Shown piece after piece: positions 15,679-23,339 of a stretch of 64,000 bases of DNA. The notes beneath the pieces were generated by a model. That model searched no databases and had not been told where the DNA came from. It saw only the letters and a list, made by a program, of their open reading frames with translations. Location: positions 73,977-137,976 of the forward strand of contig CAJTTI010000008.1 in NCBI GenBank assembly GCA_910579225.1. Reading direction: 5' to 3'. This DNA comes from an uncultured Lachnospiraceae bacterium. Lineage in GTDB: Bacteria > Bacillota > Clostridia > Lachnospirales > Lachnospiraceae. Both the position numbers and the translations under genes were made by a program. Numbering within the stretch: position 1 is the stretch's first letter; each line of letters starts with the position of its first letter.

Positions 15679-16866
15679 TTACCTCTTCACCCGATACACC
15701 GCAAAGGTCACCGTACCGTCCTCATTCAGGACAGCAGTTTCTATTCTCAGGCTTGCCACCCCTTCTTCATCGAAGGAATAACCAGTCACTGCTGCGCTTC
15801 CTGGTTTTTGATCCGGAAAGCTCTCATCCAGGAAGATCACGCCGCTTCCGCCGCCTTTGTCTCCCAGATCATAGGAATAATCAGCAGTGCCGTCTCCGTT
15901 GGATTTACAGATCTGCACGGTGGATTCAATCCGTTCTGCGTCCTCTTTGATCCTGCCTTCCATCAGTTCCGTTTTAAATCCCTCAACCCATGCTTCAACT
16001 TCCATATCCTGTTCGCTCATCTCCATGGGAGGGGTCGGCTCCTCTTCTTCCATGGACTTTAAAAATGCCTCGGCCGCCTGAGGGTCGCCTTTTGCCGGGT
16101 CCAGGGGAAGATCAAACAAGGCATTGACTTTCTCATATGTTTCATTTCTTGTGATCACTCCTGTCTCCTTATCAAAGAAATAAGCCTCATTGTCATAAAA
16201 TGTCCCAGAACTGACGCCGATATAGAGCCCCCGGTCCGCAAAAATATCTATATTTTCCATATCCAACAGGCGATACTGAATCCCATCCTGAACAAATTCA
16301 CTGTATCCGCCGCCCATATTCATAATCCCGTAGTTCCAAGGTTCCAGGCCTTTGATGTACGGCGACACATAGAAGGCCTCTTCACCATAAGCCTCTTCAC
16401 CGGTGTCCGGCATAGGCGTGCCGTCGGCCCGCTCAATGGCAACCGCTGCATAGAACCGGTCATCCTCCACCTGGCCTTTGTGATCTTCTGCCAGATATTC
16501 ACTGATATTTTTTCCGGACACTGCTCCTAAAAGTGTCACCCGAAAGCCCCCATACTCCTGGGTCTCATTGACGAGCACCGCGTCTTCTCCCTGGAAAGCT
16601 TCCACAAGCTTCTGATCTTTATTCCTCTCGGCAATCTGTCCAGGTGTCAGATATCTGGCTGCCGCCACCACCGCTGCAGATCCGATCACCAACGTCACCG
16701 CTGCCGCCGCTACCGCCACTGAAAACCTGCCTTTTTTCTTTTTCCCTGTTTTTGCCATATTTGCCATCTCCTCTGCCTGATATAAGATATTTCGGTTGAG
16801 CCATGTGTCTGGCTCTTCGGTCGGAGAAAGGGCCTGTTTTAAAATGCGGTCAAATTCTTTTTTCAT
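15679..16866 (-). CDS. Membrane-anchored anti-sigma-type protein (DUF4179-like)
   Basis: A 395-residue protein with a cytoplasmic amino end of about 47 residues, one transmembrane helix at 48-70 (Ala/Val-rich) and a large extracytoplasmic domain. The layout matches DUF4179/RsiV-like regulators that hold an ECF sigma factor at the membrane and release it on a signal. Its gene overlaps the sigma-factor gene by 17 bases, the typical sigma/anti-sigma coupling. The extracellular part has no recognised catalytic motifs. The basis is context and topology; the anti-sigma role is inferred. Confidence 0.75.
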   Translation of the reverse strand: MKKEFDRILKQALSPTEEPDTWLNRNILYQAEEMANMAKTGKKKKGRFSVAVAAAAVTLVIGSAAVVAAARYLTPGQIAERNKDQKLVEAFQGEDAVLVNETQEYGGFRVTLLGAVSGKNISEYLAEDHKGQVEDDRFYAAVAIERADGTPMPDTGEEAYGEEAFYVSPYIKGLEPWNYGIMNMGGGYSEFVQDGIQYRLLDMENIDIFADRGLYIGVSSGTFYDNEAYFFDKETGVITRNETYEKVNALFDLPLDPAKGDPQAAEAFLKSMEEEEPTPPMEMSEQDMEVEAWVEGFKTELMEGRIKEDAERIESTVQICKSNGDGTADYSYDLGDKGGGSGVIFLDESFPDQKPGSAAVTGYSFDEEGVASLRIETAVLNEDGTVTFAVYRVKR

Positions 16867-17383
16867 TTAAAACAACCTCCAGTTCTTTTTTTAGCAACTT
16901 TTTCGCCTTAAACAACCGGCTTTTGACGGTTCCTTCCGGCAGCCTTAAGACTCCCGAGATCTCGGAGAGCTTCAGCTCTTCCATATAGAAAAGCAATACC
17001 GGCAGTCGGTATTTTTCCGGCAATCTGCTTACGGCCCTCCGGATCATCCTCCGCTCTTCTTCGGATATAATCTGCTCCTCCGGCAGTTCTTCTCCCGTTG
17101 GCAGCTCCAGTTCCATCTCCTCCATGGACTGCATTGGTCCGGTAATCTTCTGTCTTACGGCATATTTCCGTTTTCGGTTCCGCCACAGGTTGACCGCCAC
17201 GGACAGAAGGTAGCTTTTTAGATTCCTTTTGATATCCAGCCGCTCAGAAAGCTCCACCATTTTCAGAAATGTATCCTGGTACAGATCATCCGCCTCCTGT
17301 CTGCTTCTGGTCAGCTGACAGCAAAAGGAATAGACCGCTTTTCCATTCTCTCTGATACATGTCTCCAGTTCTTCATGGCTCAT
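16850..17383 (-). CDS. ECF-type RNA polymerase sigma factor
   Basis: A 177-residue sigma-70 family protein of the extracytoplasmic-function group. Region 2 contains ADDLYQDTFLKM at 31-42, which binds core polymerase and the -10 element. Region 4 contains a helix-turn-helix with LSEISGVLRLPEGTVKSRL near 142-160, which binds the -35. There is a GGAGG site before the ATG. Region 3 is absent, as expected for this group. It precedes and overlaps its anti-sigma partner gene, so the two form a stress-responsive switch. A possible autoregulatory promoter lies at 17441-17467. Confidence 0.92.
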   Translation of the reverse strand: MSHEELETCIRENGKAVYSFCCQLTRSRQEADDLYQDTFLKMVELSERLDIKRNLKSYLLSVAVNLWRNRKRKYAVRQKITGPMQSMEEMELELPTGEELPEEQIISEEERRMIRRAVSRLPEKYRLPVLLFYMEELKLSEISGVLRLPEGTVKSRLFKAKKLLKKELEVVLNEKRI

Positions 17384-17440
17384 GTTGTGATCCTCCAGTT
17401 TCAGACGTCTTTTCTGAAGGTTTTGCCCTTCACTCTTATA

Positions 17441-17467
17441 TGGTCACAGTCTGGAAAAAAGTTCACA
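17441..17467 (-). promoter_or_regulatory. Candidate autoregulated ECF promoter
   Basis: On the minus strand TGTGAAC followed about 10-16 bases later by GACTGTGACC, 60-80 bases before the sigma gene. The TGTGAAC-like box resembles ECF -35 elements (TGAAC core). It is placed where autoregulation would be expected. The match is by eye only. Confidence 0.35.
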
Positions 17468-17541
17468 GCCCCGTTTATCAAATTATAATTCCCCGAATAT
17501 AAAAAAACGGATACATTTTCTGCACCCGCTTTTTCTGCCGA

Positions 17542-17865
17542 TTATTTTAAGAGCTGATCTTTGTAACGCCTGATCTCAGCCAGCGCTTCCTGCATGACCC
17601 GGTCTCCCCTGGCCATGCCAAAATCCCTGGTATCCACAGCCAGCACTGGAATATGGTCTGGAACCTGTTCTCTTACGCTGGCCAGGGCACAACGCACCTG
17701 CGGACCCACAAGGACAATATCCGCATCCTCCTTCCCCTCATCCAGTCCGGAGAGCGAGGATATGATGATCTCTGCCTCCATCAGATTGGCATGCACCCAG
17801 GCAGACATCCGGTCTTTCAGAATACTGGCAGAAGTTCCGGAATAACTCACCAATACAACTTTCAT
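17542..17865 (-). CDS. PTS IIB-like protein lacking the phosphoacceptor cysteine
   Basis: A 107-residue protein that matches the lactose/cellobiose IIB fold: VLVSYSGTSASIL at 4-16, VLVGPQVR in the middle and DFGMARGDRVMQEAL near 80-95. In true IIB enzymes the first strand ends in a cysteine that carries the phosphate. Here that position is Ser7, so it cannot be a normal phosphotransferase of this class. The start has a GGGAAGAG site 3 bases away, and it follows galE at 19 bases on the same strand. No IIA or IIC is nearby. It may be a regulatory or degraded relative. Confidence 0.75.
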   Translation of the reverse strand: MKVVLVSYSGTSASILKDRMSAWVHANLMEAEIIISSLSGLDEGKEDADIVLVGPQVRCALASVREQVPDHIPVLAVDTRDFGMARGDRVMQEALAEIRRYKDQLLK

Positions 17866-17884
17866 CTCTTCCCTCTCTGATCAT

Positions 17885-18907
17885 TTATTCCGGATCATTA
17901 TATCCGTTGGGATTCTGGGACTGCCATCTCCAGGAATCTGCGCACATCTCTTCGATGCCGTACTCCGCCTCCCAGCCAAGCTCTTCCTTTGCTTTCGTCG
18001 GATTGCAGTAGCAGGTGGCGATATCTCCCGCACGGCGGGGCTTGATCTCATACGGCAGGTCTTTTCCACAGGCTTTACTAAATGCATCCACAACCTGCAA
18101 TACACTGTAACCATGTCCGGTACCCAGATTGTAGATCCGCACGGTTTTCTCTTCTTTAAACTTTTCCAGCGCTTTCACATGACCTTTTGCCAAATCCACC
18201 ACATGGATATAATCTCGAACACCAGTTCCATCCGGCGTGTCATAGTCATTGCCGAAGACGCCGACGCATTTTAATTTGCCGATGGCTACCTGCGCCACAT
18301 AGGGCAGCAGATTGTTGGGGATACCTTTGGGATCCTCCCCGATCTTTCCGGACTTATGGGCTCCGATGGGGTTAAAGTAACGAAGCAGGATCACGTTCCA
18401 CTCCGGATCGGACTTCTGGATATCCATCAGTACCTGCTCCAGCATCGTCTTGGTCTGACCATAGGGATTGGTAGGGGATTGTTTCGGACAATTCTCCGTG
18501 ATAGGAATCTCCAGAGGATCACCATACACCGTGGCAGAGGAACTGAAGATGATGTTCTTCACGCCGTTCTTTCTCATGGTATCACACAGAAGCAGAGTTC
18601 CTGTCATATTATTATAATAGTATTCGATTGGTTTTGCCACAGATTCACCGACTGCTTTGTACCCTGCAAAATGAATCACCGCATCTGGTTTTTCTTTTAC
18701 AAAAATCTCCCCGAGTTTTGGCTGATCCAGCAGATCTGCCTCATAAAACTTCAGGGATTTTCCTGTAATATCCTGGACCCGGTCCAGCGCTTTCTCACTT
18801 GCATTGTACAGATTATCAACAACAACGACTTCATAGCCTTCATTCAGAAGTTCCACACAGGTATGGCTTCCGATATACCCAGCCCCTCCTGTTACCAAGA
18901 TTTTCAT
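17885..18907 (-). CDS. galE: UDP-glucose 4-epimerase
   Basis: GalE interconverts UDP-glucose and UDP-galactose through an NAD-linked 4-keto intermediate, feeding galactose use and surface-glycan synthesis. The NAD-binding GGAGYIGSH lies at 7-15, the serine in FSSSATVYG acts in catalysis, and the YxxxK pair appears in NPYGQTK. I chose the ATG giving MKILVTGG; an in-frame ATG three codons upstream (18916) also has GAGAGG just in front, so the start is uncertain by three residues. Length (about 340) is normal. It is followed at 19 bases by the IIB-like gene. Confidence 0.94.
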   Translation of the reverse strand: MKILVTGGAGYIGSHTCVELLNEGYEVVVVDNLYNASEKALDRVQDITGKSLKFYEADLLDQPKLGEIFVKEKPDAVIHFAGYKAVGESVAKPIEYYYNNMTGTLLLCDTMRKNGVKNIIFSSSATVYGDPLEIPITENCPKQSPTNPYGQTKTMLEQVLMDIQKSDPEWNVILLRYFNPIGAHKSGKIGEDPKGIPNNLLPYVAQVAIGKLKCVGVFGNDYDTPDGTGVRDYIHVVDLAKGHVKALEKFKEEKTVRIYNLGTGHGYSVLQVVDAFSKACGKDLPYEIKPRRAGDIATCYCNPTKAKEELGWEAEYGIEEMCADSWRWQSQNPNGYNDPE

Positions 18908-19048
18908 ACGCCTCATTTCCTCTCTTAGATTCCTTATTTAAAGCCGTCCGGCCGTCTTTTGTGCCTGGCTGCACAGATTGCCTGTACAGTTTCACCAGAT
19001 ATCCATGTATCGGCACGCCGAACCAGCGCGGACTGCCCGTTAACTATC

Positions 19049-19077
19049 AGTGTAGCACAATTCCTACGGATTAGCAA
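19049..19077 (-). promoter_or_regulatory. Candidate galE promoter
   Basis: On the minus strand TTGCTA, 17 bases, TACACT, about 135 bases before the galE start. Each box matches four of six consensus bases; spacing is ideal. Confidence 0.4.
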
Positions 19078-19157
19078 ACAGACATTTTACAAAATCTTTC
19101 TGAAAATTTTTCCGGCTGTCCCACCCTCAGATTACCCGGACAGTTCCCGGATAAATC

Positions 19158-19186
19158 TTGTATTTTCCGTAAACTGGATTTATAAT
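19158..19186 (+). promoter_or_regulatory. Promoter of the 173-residue unknown gene
   Basis: TTGTAT, 17 bases, and a perfect TATAAT, 61 bases before the ATG at 19247. A strong AAAGGAG site follows in the leader. Confidence 0.65.
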
Positions 19187-19246
19187 ATTCATATATTTTA
19201 ACGACAGACCACAGGTCTGCCATCCGTAAAAAAGGAGAAAATATCT

Positions 19247-19768
19247 ATGAAAAACCAATTATTTGAAGAAGCAAAACGTTCTGACACACTCAGTAAAGAG
19301 CTGATCAGCAATCTTCTGGAGTCCATGGAGTACAGCAGTATCTCTTTTATCAACTGGACCATTGATGTACTGAAGATTTTGAAAACCCGTATCGACCGCG
19401 GTGATAAAATTACAGATGCGGTCTCCAAAGTAGTCTATGACAAAAAATCATTCCAGGCATTTGTCAAGAAGAATTTTTCCTCTTACATATTCAGTCAGGT
19501 ATTTGCAGATCCAAAGAAAGCGGAAAAAGTTTACTTTCACCTGGAATCCTGCGACGGCGGTTATAATCTGATCATGTCCTCCTCATCCAAAGAGAAGACA
19601 TACCGCTGGATTTCCAGTTTAAGCGAACGTTTTTCTCTGGTGGAAATGATCGCAACCGGCGTTCTTTATGTAAAAGACAACCGCAAAGACACCTACATGC
19701 CTTTCATCTCCGAGCATGGAAAATACTGCAGATATGACCAAAAGACCGGAAAGATCCTGGAACTTTGA
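19247..19768 (+). CDS. Protein of unknown function, 173 residues
   Basis: A soluble protein beginning MKNQLFEEAKRSDTL. It has an all-helical amino part (about 1-75) and a mixed carboxyl part with VYFHLESCDGGYNL and GVLYVKDNRKDTYMP. No signal, membrane segment or known motif is visible. It is transcribed alone from its own promoter with a strong AAAGGAG site, facing away from galE. I do not recognise a family; it may be a regulator or an orphan, and any function would be a guess. Confidence 0.65.
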   Translation: MKNQLFEEAKRSDTLSKELISNLLESMEYSSISFINWTIDVLKILKTRIDRGDKITDAVSKVVYDKKSFQAFVKKNFSSYIFSQVFADPKKAEKVYFHLESCDGGYNLIMSSSSKEKTYRWISSLSERFSLVEMIATGVLYVKDNRKDTYMPFISEHGKYCRYDQKTGKILEL

Positions 19769-19780
19769 TCCCGCGTCCTG

Positions 19781-19806
19781 CAGGCTGTCGTTTCCCCGGC
19801 AGCCTG
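19781..19806. terminator. Candidate hairpin between converging genes
   Basis: CAGGCTG at 19781-19787 pairs with CAGCCTG at 19800-19806, and a second palindrome GGAGCAGCTCC follows. No T-run is present, so this is a weak terminator candidate for the genes on either side. Confidence 0.35.
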
Positions 19807-19834
19807 TAGAACCACAGGAGCAGCTCCTGCTCTC

Positions 19835-20725
19835 TCAAATTCCCCGACAATCAAATGCCGGTATAAAACTCTCCTCTGCACAGCCTCCCATCTGAATATA
19901 TACCTCTCTCATTCCAAGAAACCTCGCATAGTTCACCACTTCTTCATATTCCTCTTCTGTAATCCTCCGGTTCAGTTCAGGAAAATCTCTGACATGAGAA
20001 AGGGGGGTATACTGGTTCAGGATACTGACCCGGATCTGTTCTCCCCACATATCATGCAAGTATTCCAGCACATCTTTACTGTCATACACGCATCCCGGAA
20101 GTACCAGATGTCGCACAATCACTCCCCTCTGCATGATGCCCCTGCTGTCATAAACCGGCGGACCCGTCTGACGGACCATCTCTGCCAGCGCTTCTTTGGC
20201 CCATTTGGGATAATCTGCAGCATGAGAATATCTTTCAGCCAGTATCCGGCTCTGATATTTAAAATCCGGAAGCCAGATATCCACCAGTCCCTCCAGCTTT
20301 TGCAACATCTCCGCTTTCTCGTATCCTCCGGTATTGTACACCACCGGAATCTTCAGATTTTGCGCTTTCGCCTGTTTCAGCGCCCGAAGCACTGCAGGCA
20401 GAAAATGCCCTGCTGTCACCAGATTGATATTATTGGCCCCCTGCGCCTGCAGTTCTAAAAAGATTTCCGACAGCCTCTGAGAGCTGACCTGTCTTCCCGC
20501 GTTCCCTGCGGCAATCTCATGATTCTGACAGAATACGCATCGAAGCGTACAGCCAGAGAAGAAGACTGCACCGGACCCCTCTGTCCCGCTGATGCACGGT
20601 TCCTCCCAGTAGTGGAGCGCTGCTCTGGCCGCATAGGGCTCCATGGGCATCCGGCAGTATCCTATCTCTCCATGAGCTCTGTCCGCCATACACTCTCTTG
20701 GGCAGAGCCTGCATCCCCCTTTCAT
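19835..20725 (-). CDS. Radical-SAM enzyme, PflA-like activating-enzyme family
   Basis: A 296-residue radical-SAM protein of the COG1313 group (putative pyruvate-formate-lyase-activase-like enzymes). The 4Fe-4S cluster motif CTLRCVFC (CxxxCxxC) is at 59-66, and further Cys (CRLCPREC) near 5-12 may bind a second cluster. It starts with ATG at 20725, whose first bases overlap the stop of the HD-hydrolase gene (ATGA), so the two are coupled. A longer reading frame upstream is inside the HD gene and lacks a site. The substrate is unknown for this group; activating a glycyl-radical enzyme is possible but unproven. Confidence 0.88.
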   Translation of the reverse strand: MKGGCRLCPRECMADRAHGEIGYCRMPMEPYAARAALHYWEEPCISGTEGSGAVFFSGCTLRCVFCQNHEIAAGNAGRQVSSQRLSEIFLELQAQGANNINLVTAGHFLPAVLRALKQAKAQNLKIPVVYNTGGYEKAEMLQKLEGLVDIWLPDFKYQSRILAERYSHAADYPKWAKEALAEMVRQTGPPVYDSRGIMQRGVIVRHLVLPGCVYDSKDVLEYLHDMWGEQIRVSILNQYTPLSHVRDFPELNRRITEEEYEEVVNYARFLGMREVYIQMGGCAEESFIPAFDCRGI

Positions 20726-21258
20726 TGATCTGTCAGCCTCCGAAACCATTCCAGGTATCTTCTCTCCGTCATCTGGAATGGCTCCGTATCGAATACAGGG
20801 CAGCTCTGAAGCTGTCCCGGACATTCCATCAGCTTCTCCCCCATAAAAGAATCAAATTCATAATATAAAAGCACATCATCCAGCTTTCGCCAGAGTTTTG
20901 TCTCTTCTTCCGACAGAACTCCCATGTATTTCTCAAATATTATTTCCTGAAGCATTTGTTCAATCTCTTTGTATTTTGGCAAATACCGTTTCACCGGACG
21001 CGTAATATCCGCCAGATAAGCTTCACTGGCATCATGCAGCAGACACGCCAGCTGTACGCGGGGCGTATATCCTCTTGCTAACGCTTCCTCACAGCAGTGG
21101 ATGCAATGCTGACCCACCGAATAAAATCTGGGAAAATGTCCGTTGGCGCGGACCATCAGAGACAATGCATGCGCAATATCCTCTACACAGATATCCTCCG
21201 GTTTTGGTGCAAGCGGCAGCATATGTCTCTTTGTATAGGTCGTAATATCCTCTCCCAT
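20722..21258 (-). CDS. HD-domain hydrolase (YfbR-like)
   Basis: A 178-residue metal-dependent HD phosphohydrolase. The metal ligands are His51 (VGQHCIHC) and the His-Asp pair at 75-76 (LLHDASEAY). YfbR-type members remove phosphate from deoxynucleoside monophosphates. The start chosen, at MGEDITTYTK, has a strong GAGGAGGAG site 7 bases upstream. The frame extends 49 codons further but without a site. It is upstream of, and overlaps, the radical-SAM gene. Confidence 0.82.
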   Translation of the reverse strand: MGEDITTYTKRHMLPLAPKPEDICVEDIAHALSLMVRANGHFPRFYSVGQHCIHCCEEALARGYTPRVQLACLLHDASEAYLADITRPVKRYLPKYKEIEQMLQEIIFEKYMGVLSEEETKLWRKLDDVLLYYEFDSFMGEKLMECPGQLQSCPVFDTEPFQMTERRYLEWFRRLTDQ

Positions 21259-21327
21259 ATTCTGACTCCTCCTCTCATCCATTTTAATATAAATAGCTCC
21301 CTGTGCCTGTTCAATTATAAATTGCGA

Positions 21328-21356
21328 TTGAATGAACGAATAGAAATGTGTATAAT
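21328..21356 (+). promoter_or_regulatory. Promoter of the AI-2E family permease gene
   Basis: TTGAAT, 17 bases, perfect TATAAT, 65 bases before the ATG at 21422. It lies between two divergent genes. Confidence 0.6.
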
Positions 21357-21421
21357 ATGTGATTATCAGGCGATAAACGTTTGATTGTACGCAAATATTT
21401 GACAAGGAGTATCTGACCTCT

Positions 21422-22516
21422 ATGAAAGAAAAAAAAGAACTGATTCAGTACACAGCAGTCTGTCTTCTGCTTCTCTTCCTGGTATGCCACTACTGGGACT
21501 TTGCCGTCCGGTGGTTCGGCCTTTTTCTGAGCGTCATCCGTCCTCTGATCCTTGGATGCGCAGTCGCCTATCTTCTGAATCTGATTATGAGTTTTTATGA
21601 AAGGAGCATTTTGTCCAGGTGGCGCATCCGCCCTGAAGCCAAAAGGACTGTATCTATTGTGCTGTCTTTTCTTACGCTTCTTATGATCCTGGCTTTAATC
21701 ATCAATATGATCCTGCCGGAGCTTCGCTCCTGCATCGACATCCTGTTATCGAATATTCCTATCGCTTATGATATGATTCTGCAGTTTTTAGATGAGAATC
21801 CGGACATTCTGGCTCTTATTCCGGCTGTCTCTAATCTGCACATAGACATTCGGGAACTGCTGCCCAGATTTCTCACATGGATGGGTTCCGGGGCCGGAGC
21901 CAGTCTGTTTGGGTATCTTTCCTCTTTTGTGTCTGTTATTTTCAACCTGTTTGTAGCGCTGATCTTCGCTATCTATCTGCTTGCCCAGAAAGAATGGCTC
22001 AGACGTCAGGCTGACCGGCTGCTTTACACCTATCTGCCCCATACAGTCCACGAAAAAGCTCTCTATGTATTCCGCACACTGGACAACTGTTTCCACCGTT
22101 TTATTGTCGGACAGTGTATGGAAGCGCTGATTCTGGGAATTCTCTGTATTCTCGGCATGCTGCTGTTTGGCTTTCCTTATGCAGTCATGATCGGGATATT
22201 GGTGGGCGCCACTGCACTGATTCCCGTTCTTGGAGCTTATATCGGTGCTGTCGTCGGAATCCTGATGATCTTTACAGAATCTATGTTCCAGGCACTGATG
22301 TTCCTGATTTTCATCGTAATCCTTCAGCAGCTGGAGAATCAGCTCATCTATCCCAAGGTCGTTGGTTCCTCCATCGGTCTTCCCGGGATTCTGGTATTTT
22401 CTGCAGTCATGGTCGGAGGAAGCCTCTTCGGTGTGACAGGCATCCTGCTTGGAATCCCCCTGACCGCAGCCTGTTATCAGCTCCTGAAAGACGATCTGAA
22501 GAAACGCTCACATTGA
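21422..22516 (+). CDS. AI-2E family permease (TqsA/YdiK-like)
   Basis: A 364-residue membrane protein with about eight transmembrane helices, arranged as two near the amino end (about 10-70), then a soluble bundle, then five to six near 140-350. The carboxyl signature is LENQLIYPKVVG followed by a hydrophobic stretch ending GIPLTA, diagnostic of PF01594. The family is named after autoinducer-2 export but most members move other solutes or ions, so the substrate is unknown. The AAGGAG site before the ATG is spaced about 12 bases. Its end converges on truA with a gap of 13 bases. Confidence 0.88.
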   Translation: MKEKKELIQYTAVCLLLLFLVCHYWDFAVRWFGLFLSVIRPLILGCAVAYLLNLIMSFYERSILSRWRIRPEAKRTVSIVLSFLTLLMILALIINMILPELRSCIDILLSNIPIAYDMILQFLDENPDILALIPAVSNLHIDIRELLPRFLTWMGSGAGASLFGYLSSFVSVIFNLFVALIFAIYLLAQKEWLRRQADRLLYTYLPHTVHEKALYVFRTLDNCFHRFIVGQCMEALILGILCILGMLLFGFPYAVMIGILVGATALIPVLGAYIGAVVGILMIFTESMFQALMFLIFIVILQQLENQLIYPKVVGSSIGLPGILVFSAVMVGGSLFGVTGILLGIPLTAACYQLLKDDLKKRSH

Positions 22517-22529
22517 TCCGCATCACAGA

Positions 22530-23273
22530 TCATACAGAATCATACTCCACACTCATCAATATCAATCCCTGGGGCGGCATCAGACGACCGGCGTATTCCC
22601 GGTCTCTGCTGTCCAGAATATGTTTCATGGACTCTGCAGAACAGAGTCCATGACCCACTTCCACCAGCGTGCCGGTCAGAATACGGACCATATGGTACAA
22701 AAATCCATTCCCTACAAAGGTAATCTCTATCCCGGGTCCTTTCTGATCAATCTGAATCGTTTCCACTGTCCGCACGGTAGACTTTTTGTACCGTTTCAGC
22801 GAACAAAACGCCCGGTAATCATGTGTCCCGCACAAATCTTCCGCCGCCTGTTTCATCCATTCTATATTCAGCGGATTCTCTATCTGTGTCAGAAATCTCC
22901 GTTCAAACACATTGGGTGTCGGATCATTCCAGATCCGATATCTATACGTTTTCCTTACTGCATTCAGACGCGCATGAAACCTTGGTCCTGCCTCTTCCAC
23001 AGACAGCACTGCAATGTCTTCCGGAAGGTATTGATTCATATATTTCCGGATCTCTTCCGCACTCCTGCCTCCTGTACACCGGAAGCTGATCACCTGCCCG
23101 GCTGCATGGACCCCTGCATCCGTTCTTCCGGAACCATGAACTTCCACCGGTATGCCTTCCATACGGGACAAAAGTGTTTCCAGCTTTCCTTGTATCGTAT
23201 ATTCCGTATTTCCCTGCACCTGCCAGCCCCGGTAGCGGGTGCCCTCATATTGTATAACTGCCTTATAATTCAT
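22530..23273 (-). CDS. truA: tRNA pseudouridine synthase A
   Basis: TruA converts uridines 38-40 in the tRNA anticodon arm to pseudouridine. The catalytic aspartate is Asp52 in SGRTDAGVHA, and the N-terminal YEGTRYRGWQ and YMVRI-type segments match the family. I place the start at MNYKAV, with an AAAGGGGA site four bases before; an upstream in-frame ATG lacks a site. At 247 residues it has the usual length. It lies 67 bases downstream of ftsH. Confidence 0.95.
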   Translation of the reverse strand: MNYKAVIQYEGTRYRGWQVQGNTEYTIQGKLETLLSRMEGIPVEVHGSGRTDAGVHAAGQVISFRCTGGRSAEEIRKYMNQYLPEDIAVLSVEEAGPRFHARLNAVRKTYRYRIWNDPTPNVFERRFLTQIENPLNIEWMKQAAEDLCGTHDYRAFCSLKRYKKSTVRTVETIQIDQKGPGIEITFVGNGFLYHMVRILTGTLVEVGHGLCSAESMKHILDSRDREYAGRLMPPQGLILMSVEYDSV

Positions 23274-23339
23274 GATATCCCCTTTTGTCAGCAATCCTGT
23301 CAGCATAGTTCTGCCAAACAGATTCCTGCAGGCAGGTAT

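Larger units (their letters stand above)
18908..19246. other. Divergent intergenic region of galE and unknown gene
   Basis: About 340 bases with no coding potential. It holds a promoter candidate for each flanking gene, described separately. A small hairpin, CAGACCACAGGTCTG at 19205-19219, lies in the leader of the plus-strand gene. Nothing else is seen. Confidence 0.5.

Noticed and set aside
21259..21405. Longer start for the HD hydrolase
   Set aside because: The extension has no site, is rich in Tyr/Ile/Phe unlike the family, and covers the promoter of the divergent gene.
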